Origin: Psychrosphaera saromensis
GTDB taxonomy: Bacteria; Pseudomonadota; Gammaproteobacteria; Enterobacterales; Alteromonadaceae
DNA: 64,000 nt
Assembly (NCBI RefSeq): GCF_002954545.1
Contig: NZ_MSCH01000003.1
Location: forward strand, 1,762,824 to 1,826,823
Reading direction: 5' to 3'
The notes beneath the pieces are model-generated. The model ran no database searches and was not told the origin of the DNA. It saw only the letters and a program-made list of their open reading frames with translations. How positions within the stretch are numbered: the stretch's first letter is position 1; every line of letters begins with the position of its first letter. Below are positions 57,404-64,000 of this stretch, in pieces. The translations under genes were made by a program, and so were the position numbers.

Positions 57404-57868
57404 TTGTCTGAGCAACTAAATTCGTTTGAAATTGAAGAAATAATGTCTTATCTACCACATAGATATCCTATGTTGTTAATAGATAGAGTATTGGATTATA
57501 AAGTTGGCGAGACGCTACACGCAATCAAAAATGTAACGGCTAATGAACCTATCTTTACCGGACATTTTCCAGGCAGACCTGTATTTCCAGGTGTTTTAAT
57601 ACTAGAAGCTATGGCTCAAGCAACTGGTTTGTTAGGGTTTAAAACCATTGAAGCTCAAAAAGGTGAAGTTGATCCAAACGAATTGTACTTATTTGCTGCA
57701 ATCGACAAAGCTCGTTTCAAGCAGCCTGTAGTACCTGGCGACCAAATTCACTTCCACGTGAAGTTTATAAAAGAGCGTCGAGGTATTTGGAAATTCAGCG
57801 GGGAAGCGTTTGTTGATGGCAAATTAGCGGCTTGTGCTGAAATCATGTGTGCTCGCAGAGTATTGTAA
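57404..57868 (+). CDS. fabZ: 3-hydroxyacyl-ACP dehydratase FabZ
   Basis: Dehydrates 3-hydroxyacyl-ACP in fatty-acid elongation, competing with LpxA for 3-hydroxyacyl-ACP. 154 residues. Active-site histidine and glutamate in [21 protein letters not shown] (GHFPGRP and LILEAMAQ), plus [15 protein letters not shown]. Start is TTG 57404, with AGGAG 7 nt upstream and family-consistent N terminus. Confidence 0.98.
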   Translation: MSEQLNSFEIEEIMSYLPHRYPMLLIDRVLDYKVGETLHAIKNVTANEPIFTGHFPGRPVFPGVLILEAMAQATGLLGFKTIEAQKGEVDPNELYLFAAIDKARFKQPVVPGDQIHFHVKFIKERRGIWKFSGEAFVDGKLAACAEIMCARRVL

Positions 57869-57898
57869 ATAAACGTTCTGTTAAGAAAATTAATAAAA

Positions 57899-57921
57899 TA
57901 GGTAAACTCCCAGTTTACCTA
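57899..57921 (+). other. Hairpin between fabZ and lpxA
   Basis: TAGGTAAACT-CCC-AGTTTACCTA, perfect 10-bp stem without a proper T run; could attenuate or stabilise the mRNA. fabZ and lpxA are unusually far apart here (146 bp). Confidence 0.5.
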
Positions 57922-58014
57922 TGCTAATTTTACGTTAGAATATAACGAATTGATAAAAAATAGTTTTATCAATTGTTTGTGAATAACTAACAGTTGAGAA
58001 GTTGAGAGTATAAT

Positions 58015-58776
58015 TTGATCCACGAATCTGCGATTGTATCCCCCAGTGCCAAGTTAGGCAAAAACGTTTCTATTGGACCATGGTCATATATAGGCGATGA
58101 TGTAGTGATAGGCGATAACACAGTTATCCACTCTCATGTTGTGGTTAAAGGCCCTTCAATCATTGGTAAAAACAACCAAATTTTTCAATTCTCTTCCGTG
58201 GGAGAAGATTGTCAGGATAAAAAATATAATGGCGAACCTACTCGATTAGAGATAGGCGACAATAATATTATTCGTGAAAACGTGACTATTCATCGCGGCA
58301 CTATCCAAGACCAAAGTTTAACTAAAATCGGCAGCAATAACTTGCTCATGGCTTATGTACATATTGCCCATGATTGTATGGTTGGCGATAATACTATTTT
58401 TGCTAATAATGCGAGCATTGCCGGACATGTACATGTTGGTGATTGGGCAATATTAGGCGGTATGGTTGGTGTTCATCAATTTTGTCATATAGGTGCTCAT
58501 AGTTTTTGCGGCTTAAATTCTATGGTAGTTAAAGATGTGCCTCCTTATGTTTTAGCGTCTGGCCAAAGTGCCAAGCCTCACGGAATAAATTCCGAAGGTC
58601 TTAAGCGTAGAGGTTTCTCTTCAGAAGATATACTTGCGATTAAACGTGCTTACAAAGAGTTATACCGTAAAGGAAACTCTGTAGATGAAGCATTAGCGAA
58701 TATACCAGATGCAAGCGAAGCTATTACGGCATTAAAACAATTTATAATCGACTCGCCACGAGGCATCATACGTTAA
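58015..58776 (+). CDS. lpxA: UDP-N-acetylglucosamine acyltransferase
   Basis: First step of lipid A synthesis. 253 residues. Hexapeptide beta-helix with catalytic HIAHDCMVGDN, GEPTRLEIGDNNIIRENVTIHRG, GGMVGVHQFCHIGAH and C-terminal SEGLKRRGFSSEDILAIKRAYK. Start is TTG 58015 after GAGAG. Ends in SPRGIIR as in relatives. Forms a lipid A group with lpxD and lpxB. Confidence 0.98.
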   Translation: MIHESAIVSPSAKLGKNVSIGPWSYIGDDVVIGDNTVIHSHVVVKGPSIIGKNNQIFQFSSVGEDCQDKKYNGEPTRLEIGDNNIIRENVTIHRGTIQDQSLTKIGSNNLLMAYVHIAHDCMVGDNTIFANNASIAGHVHVGDWAILGGMVGVHQFCHIGAHSFCGLNSMVVKDVPPYVLASGQSAKPHGINSEGLKRRGFSSEDILAIKRAYKELYRKGNSVDEALANIPDASEAITALKQFIIDSPRGIIR

Positions 58777-58818
58777 TTAAATAGCCTAGTTATAAACTGG
58801 GCCTATCAAAGAGCAAGT

Positions 58819-60000
58819 ATGAAACAAATAAAAATAGCAATTATTGCCGGAGAGCATTCGGGTGATATTTTAGGCGCTGACTTAATGTCGGCGCTTTTGG
58901 ATCTTGCCAAACAACAAAACCAAGAAACGTCTATTGTATTTAAAGGCGTTGCAGGTCCTAAAATGATGGACTTAGGTTGCGAGACTCTATTCGACATGGA
59001 AGAACTTGCCGTTATGGGCATAGTCGAAATATTAAAACGTCTGCCACGATTATTAAAAAAACGTAAACAATTGGTATTAGACTTACTAGATTGGCAGCCT
59101 GATGTTGTTATTGGTATCGACGCGCCAGAATTTAATATAGGTTTGGAACTCGCCTTAAAACAGCATGGCATTCCAACAGTGCATTATGTTAGCCCATCAG
59201 TTTGGGCATGGCGTCAATCGCGAATCCATAAAATCAAAAAAGCCTGCGACAAAGTATTAGCTTTATTGCCATTTGAAAAACAGTTTTACGATGATCATAA
59301 TATGCCGTGTGACTTTGTTGGTCACACCATGGCAGACCAAGTACCGCTAGAAGATCAACAACAGACATATCGCGAAGAACTCGGGTTATCGGTCGACGAT
59401 AAAGTACTCGGTGTGTTACCGGGCAGCCGTGGCTCTGAAATCAAACTATTGTTACGTCCGTTTTTAGACGCAGCGCGAGAACTCAAACAACAAATTCCAG
59501 CGCTTAAAATATTAGTGCCTGCGGTTAATGAAAACCGTGGCGTGCTTATTGGTAATATCATTAATGCAGAGTACGCAGACTTAAACGTAACCCTGTCCAT
59601 TGCTAACGCAAGAGCGGTAATGGCTGCATCCGATGCCGTGTTATTAGCATCTGGAACTGCAACGCTTGAAACCATGTTAATGAAAACACCTATGGTGGCA
59701 GGTTATAAAGTAGGTTGGTTAAGTTACCAAATATTCAGTCGAATGATAAAAACGCCGTACTTCACATTACCTAATTTATTAGCACAAAAGATGATAGTGC
59801 CTGAGTTAATTCAAAATGACTTAACCACAGACAATATTATAAAACACATAAAACCTATGTTGTGGGAACCTCAAACGACATTAAAACAAACGTTTACCGA
59901 CATTCATCAATCTATCAAACGAGATGCCAGTAAACGAGCTGCAGATTCTATATGGCAGTTAATCGATCATAAGAAGCCAGTTAATGACTCAAGCAAATAA
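58819..60000 (+). CDS. lpxB: Lipid-A-disaccharide synthase
   Basis: Joins lipid X and UDP-diacylglucosamine. 393 residues. [17 protein letters not shown] at residues 10-26, [28 protein letters not shown] (GVAGPKM, AVMGIVE), [24 protein letters not shown] and [17 protein letters not shown]. Overlaps rnhB by 17 bp. Confidence 0.98.
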   Translation: MKQIKIAIIAGEHSGDILGADLMSALLDLAKQQNQETSIVFKGVAGPKMMDLGCETLFDMEELAVMGIVEILKRLPRLLKKRKQLVLDLLDWQPDVVIGIDAPEFNIGLELALKQHGIPTVHYVSPSVWAWRQSRIHKIKKACDKVLALLPFEKQFYDDHNMPCDFVGHTMADQVPLEDQQQTYREELGLSVDDKVLGVLPGSRGSEIKLLLRPFLDAARELKQQIPALKILVPAVNENRGVLIGNIINAEYADLNVTLSIANARAVMAASDAVLLASGTATLETMLMKTPMVAGYKVGWLSYQIFSRMIKTPYFTLPNLLAQKMIVPELIQNDLTTDNIIKHIKPMLWEPQTTLKQTFTDIHQSIKRDASKRAADSIWQLIDHKKPVNDSSK

Positions 60001-60679
60001 AGGGGCTGAAGCATTGGTTAAAACAATGGATAAAACAGCGGCTAAAGCTGTAACTAAAACAACGACAAAAAAAGCAGAGAAAATATTTCCTGAATATATT
60101 TACCCAGACTACCAATTAATTGCAGGCGTTGATGAGGTTGGTCGAGGTCCTTTAGTTGGAGCCGTTGTTACTGCTGCTGTGATATTAGATCCCAATAACC
60201 CTATCGAAGGATTAACGGACTCGAAAAAATTAACTGAGAAAAAGCGTGAGTCTTTGTCGATAGAGATTAAAGAAAAGGCGCTAGCTTGGTCTATCGCTAG
60301 AGCTGATGCACACGAAGTTGACGAACTTAATATCCTACACGCTACTATGCTAGCTATGACTCGTGCGATAGCGCGTTTACCGATTCAACCTGAGTTTGTA
60401 TTAATCGATGGTAATCGTTGTCCTGAATTACCTATGCCGTCTGAAGCTCTGGTAAAAGGCGACTTACGAGTTGCTGAAATTAGCGCCGCGTCTATTTTAG
60501 CTAAGGTGCACAGAGATAACGAGATGAAAGAACTCGATTTAGTTTACCCAGAATTTGGTTTTGCCAAACATAAAGGTTATCCAACAAAATTACATTTTGA
60601 AATGCTTGCTAAATACGGTCCAACCCCTCAACATAGACAATCATTTAAACCTGTTAAAGATGCACTTGGTTTAAAATAA
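59984..60679 (+). CDS. rnhB: Ribonuclease HII
   Basis: Cleaves RNA in RNA:DNA hybrids and at single ribonucleotides. Core begins at [22 protein letters not shown] with catalytic D and E of [51 protein letters not shown] and FAKHKGYPT complete it. The reading frame gives 231 residues, with a ~45-residue Lys/Thr/Ala-rich N-terminal extension that overlaps lpxB; ATG 60026 or another internal start would give a more usual size, so the start is uncertain. Confidence 0.95.
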   Translation: MTQANKGAEALVKTMDKTAAKAVTKTTTKKAEKIFPEYIYPDYQLIAGVDEVGRGPLVGAVVTAAVILDPNNPIEGLTDSKKLTEKKRESLSIEIKEKALAWSIARADAHEVDELNILHATMLAMTRAIARLPIQPEFVLIDGNRCPELPMPSEALVKGDLRVAEISAASILAKVHRDNEMKELDLVYPEFGFAKHKGYPTKLHFEMLAKYGPTPQHRQSFKPVKDALGLK

Positions 60680-60847
60680 TTATTGCAGCACTATTACAGT
60701 GTCAGCGCCGTACTATTGCAGTATGGAGCAGTGCTAGCGGCGTTAATATCAGCTACATAGAGTCTAAATAGCACTTAGAACAGCAGCTAAATTTAAGTAA
60801 TACCGTCACTAAATTGTGACCAATAACAGTGATAACTATTAATAAAT

Positions 60848-63800
60848 ATGTCAGAAATCAAAGCTTCCAATACTGATCCCAGTAATGATCCTAAATTCAT
60901 ACATCTTAGAGTTCACAGCGATTACTCTATGATGGATGGTGTCACTAAGGTTAAAAAAATCTTAGCGAATGCCGCCGATTTAAAAATGCCAGCGATTGCA
61001 TTAACCGACCAAATGAATTTATGTGGTTTGGTTAAGTTTTACCAAGGTGCACACGGTTTAGGTATCAAACCAATTATTGGTGTTGATGTTTGGGTTCAAC
61101 GAAAAGACGATGAACCACTATTTAGATTAACCTTGTTAGCCAAAAATAATGCTGGTTATAAGAATATTACCGACCTTATCTCAAATGCCTATTTAAAAGG
61201 CTCTGTGCGTGGTAAAGCGATTATTGAAAAAGATTGGCTAATCGCACACAAAGAAGGTGTGATCATCTTATCTGGTGCAGACCAAGGCGATATAGCCTTT
61301 GGTTTAGCCAAAAACAATGTCAAGTTACTACAAGAAATTATCGAGCCTTATCAAACTCATTTTCAAGACCATTTTTTTATTGAAGTGAATCGTACAGGGC
61401 GTCCTGAAGAACGCATTTATAATGATCAAGTATTAGACTTTGCTGAGCAAACTGGCTTTCCAATTGTTGCCACCAACCACGTGGTATTTATGTCGGCAGA
61501 GGATTTTGACGCTCATGAAATTCGAGTCTGTATCCATCAAAAGTACACGTTAGATGATAAGAAGCGTCCCAAAAACTACAGCCCACAACAATACCTTAAA
61601 ACTGAAGAAGAAATGTGTGAGCTATTTGCCGACATTCCTTCTGCGCTACAAAACTCAGTAGAAATTGCAAAGCGTTGTAATGTCACGGTTAAGCTTGGTG
61701 AGTACTTCCTACCAGCTTGTCCTACCGATGGCATGTCTGAAGCTGACTTCTTAATAAAAATCTCCAGAGAAGGGCTAGAAGAGCGCTTAGTCTTTTTATT
61801 CCCAGATGAAGAAGACCGTAAAGTAAAACGTGTTGAATACGACGAGCGATTAGAGATTGAACTTGGCGTAATCAACGAAATGGGCTTCCCTGGTTACTTC
61901 CTCATCGTTGCTGAGTTTATTCAGTGGAGTAAAGATAACAATATTCCAGTTGGACCTGGCCGTGGGTCAGGTGCTGGGTCTTTGGTTGCTTATGTATTAA
62001 AGATCACCGACTTAGATCCGCTTGAATTTGCACTTTTATTCGAACGATTCTTAAATCCTGAACGTGTATCTATGCCGGATTTCGACATCGACTTTTGCAT
62101 GGAACGCCGTGAAGAAGTAATCGATCACGTGGCAGAATTGTATGGCCGTGATGCGGTATCGCAAATTATCACCTTTGGTACGCTAGCGGCAAAAGCCGTT
62201 ATATTAGGCGTTGGTCGTGTACTTGGTCATCCTTATGGATTTGTTGACCGTATTTCAAAACTCATTCCAACGATACCAGGCACTGACTTAAAAAAAGCCT
62301 TTGAACTAGAACCTCAACTAAACGAACTATATAACAGCGACTCTGATGTAAAAGAGCTGATTGATATGGCTCGTAAGTTAGAAGGCGTGACTTCTAATGC
62401 CGGTAAACATGCCGGAGGTGTGGTAATCGCGCCAACTAAAATTACCGACTTTGCGCCTTTGTATTGTGATGATGAAGGTAATAACCCAGTCACTCAGTTT
62501 GATAAGAATGACGTTGAAACAGCAGGTCTGGTTAAATTCGATTTCTTGGGTTTACGTACTTTAACTATCTTGCAGTGGGCCATAGAAATGGCCGATGCAA
62601 AATTAGCTAAAGCAGGCAGAAAACCTATTGATATAGCGTCAATAGATGTGGCTGATCCAGCTTGTTTTAGAATGTTGAAAAACGCAGAAACTACCGCGGT
62701 ATTCCAGTTGGAATCCTCTGGTATGAAAAGTTTAATCAAACGACTAGAACCTGATAACTTTGAAGAAATAATCGCACTTGTTGCCTTGTTCCGTCCGGGG
62801 CCGTTGGACTCTGGCATGGTAGATAACTTTATCTTACGTAAAAAAGGTGAAGAAGAAGTTGCTTACCCAGATCACGAATATCAGCATGAGTGCCTTAAAG
62901 AAGTATTAGAGCCAACCTACGGCATCATTGTTTATCAAGAACAAGTAATGCAGATAGCACAGGAAATGTCAGGTTACTCACTTGGTGGCGCCGACATGTT
63001 ACGTCGTGCTATGGGTAAGAAAAAACCTGAAGAAATGGAAAAGCAACGTGCAACGTTTGCCGAAGGTGCCAAAAATAACAACATAGATCCAGAGCTAGCC
63101 ACCAAGATATTTGATCTGGTAGAAAAATTTGCGGGTTACGGTTTTAATAAATCTCACTCAGCCGCTTATGCGTTAGTGTCTTATCAAACGTTATGGATGA
63201 AAACCCATTTTCCGTCTGAATTTATGGCTGCGGTAATGTCTGCGGATATGGATAACACAGACAAGATTGTGACCTTAGTTGATGAATGCGACCGCATGAA
63301 ACTAGTGATTGAGCCACCAGACGTTAACTCTGGTTCATACAAGTTCACAGTCAACGAACAAGAACATATTATTTACGGCATTGGCGCAATTAAAGGCGTG
63401 GGTGAAGCGCCGGTTGAAGCTATTTTAGAAGCGCGTGAGAAAGGCGGTAAGTTCAAAGACTTATTCGACTTCTGTGCCCGTGTTGATATTAAGAAACTCA
63501 ACAAACGTGTAATGGAAAAACTTGTATTAGCCGGTGCTCTTGATCAAATTGGTCCTGCACCACATACACAAGGCCAACGCGCGATTATTATGGCCACCTT
63601 GGAAGATGCGTTAAAAGCCGCGAACCAAGAAGCGAAAAATATAGATTTAGGCCAGTCCGATTTATTTGGTTTATTAGCGACAGATGACGCCGATGTACAA
63701 CAAAAATTTAAACCCGCGACTTTATGGCCAGATAAAAAATGGTTACAAGGTGAGAAAGAAACCTTAGGTTTATTTTTAACGGGTCATCCAATTAATGAAT

Positions 63801-64000
63801 ATCGTAAAGAGTTACGTCATTACACTAAGATAAAACTGTCAGAAGTCACACCAACACGTCGTGACCAAACCGTTACCCTTGTTGGCTTGGTGATAGATGT
63901 AAGAGTTTTGGTGAACAAAAAAAATCGTCAATGGGCATTGGTTAAAATTGACGATAAAAGCGGCAGATTAGACTTAAGATTCTTCCCAGAACAGTACGAT
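60848..64000 (+). CDS. dnaE: DNA polymerase III subunit alpha (C terminus cut by window edge)
   Basis: Replicative polymerase catalytic subunit. Open from ATG 60848 to the right edge (1051 codons, no stop); E. coli DnaE is 1160, so roughly 110 residues are missing. N-terminal PHP domain starts [15 protein letters not shown]; the N terminus is ten residues longer than E. coli. Catalytic aspartates D411 and D413 (MPDFDIDF) and D565 ([11 protein letters not shown]) are present, with [15 protein letters not shown] in between; helix-hairpin-helix and OB-fold regions follow ([17 protein letters not shown]). Follows rnhB as in E. coli. Confidence 0.98.
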   Translation, partial: MSEIKASNTDPSNDPKFIHLRVHSDYSMMDGVTKVKKILANAADLKMPAIALTDQMNLCGLVKFYQGAHGLGIKPIIGVDVWVQRKDDEPLFRLTLLAKNNAGYKNITDLISNAYLKGSVRGKAIIEKDWLIAHKEGVIILSGADQGDIAFGLAKNNVKLLQEIIEPYQTHFQDHFFIEVNRTGRPEERIYNDQVLDFAEQTGFPIVATNHVVFMSAEDFDAHEIRVCIHQKYTLDDKKRPKNYSPQQYLKTEEEMCELFADIPSALQNSVEIAKRCNVTVKLGEYFLPACPTDGMSEADFLIKISREGLEERLVFLFPDEEDRKVKRVEYDERLEIELGVINEMGFPGYFLIVAEFIQWSKDNNIPVGPGRGSGAGSLVAYVLKITDLDPLEFALLFERFLNPERVSMPDFDIDFCMERREEVIDHVAELYGRDAVSQIITFGTLAAKAVILGVGRVLGHPYGFVDRISKLIPTIPGTDLKKAFELEPQLNELYNSDSDVKELIDMARKLEGVTSNAGKHAGGVVIAPTKITDFAPLYCDDEGNNPVTQFDKNDVETAGLVKFDFLGLRTLTILQWAIEMADAKLAKAGRKPIDIASIDVADPACFRMLKNAETTAVFQLESSGMKSLIKRLEPDNFEEIIALVALFRPGPLDSGMVDNFILRKKGEEEVAYPDHEYQHECLKEVLEPTYGIIVYQEQVMQIAQEMSGYSLGGADMLRRAMGKKKPEEMEKQRATFAEGAKNNNIDPELATKIFDLVEKFAGYGFNKSHSAAYALVSYQTLWMKTHFPSEFMAAVMSADMDNTDKIVTLVDECDRMKLVIEPPDVNSGSYKFTVNEQEHIIYGIGAIKGVGEAPVEAILEAREKGGKFKDLFDFCARVDIKKLNKRVMEKLVLAGALDQIGPAPHTQGQRAIIMATLEDALKAANQEAKNIDLGQSDLFGLLATDDADVQQKFKPATLWPDKKWLQGEKETLGLFLTGHPINEYRKELRHYTKIKLSEVTPTRRDQTVTLVGLVIDVRVLVNKKNRQWALVKIDDKSGRLDLRFFPEQYD

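Noticed and set aside
60680-60847. Terminator between rnhB and dnaE
   Set aside because: Small hairpins such as CACT-ATTAC-AGTG and TACT-ATTGC-AGTA are present but short and without a T run.

Overview
The window is a contiguous piece of a gammaproteobacterial chromosome. Low GC, AT-rich spacers, and the gene order rimP-nusA-infB-rbfA-truB-rpsO-pnp, rpsB-tsf-pyrH-frr and uppS-cdsA-dxr-rseP-bamA-skp-lpxD-fabZ-lpxA-lpxB-rnhB-dnaE point to marine Alteromonadales, most likely a Colwellia/Thalassotalea-like member of Colwelliaceae. That placement is inference from gene content; no rRNA is present.

Layout. 1-6.5 kb: end of a DHHA1 phosphoesterase, an acyl-CoA dehydrogenase divergent from etfBA, an SMP-30-like propeller protein, a secreted FecR-domain protein and a cysteine synthase. 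7.8-17.3 kb: initiator tRNA and the NusA/IF2/RbfA/TruB/S15/PNPase operon. 17.5-20.1 kb: a DUF4282 membrane protein, an iron-storage group (bfd and two different bacterioferritin subunits) and a 2-Cys peroxiredoxin. 20.3-35.5 kb: an old-yellow-enzyme reductase, tag, the yoaA-tsaB-slp-fadD-rnd neighbourhood with inserted genes (TetR regulator, exported methyltransferase-like protein, hydrolase), ycgL, an MltB-like transglycosylase, ycgM, ycgN, small hypotheticals and nlpI. 35.5-39.7 kb is accessory: a 277-bp MITE-like element whose right terminus forms the start of a Sel1/metalloprotease gene, a DUF3820 protein, a TPR protein and a GcvA-like LysR regulator. 39.7-41 kb has no protein gene but holds three tandem homologous small-RNA genes on the minus strand. 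41-64 kb: dapD-glnD-map (minus), then rpsB through dnaE (plus), with dnaE cut by the right edge.

How the parts work together. The acyl-CoA dehydrogenase, EtfAB and FadD form a fatty-acid oxidation module; FadR-like palindromes lie before the dehydrogenase and fadD, and a PsrA-like repeat lies before etfBA. The bfd/bfr group has a Fur-like box. The right half is the classical translation, isoprenoid, envelope and lipid A block.

The most notable signal is the sRNA triplet at 40000-40850. Each copy has a sigma70-like promoter with a 17-nt spacer, a palindromic operator centred at about -54, two hairpins with invariant loops (one CUCCUC, one UUGUUGUG) whose stems carry compensatory changes between copies, and an identical Rho-independent terminator. 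I could not assign it to a known family.
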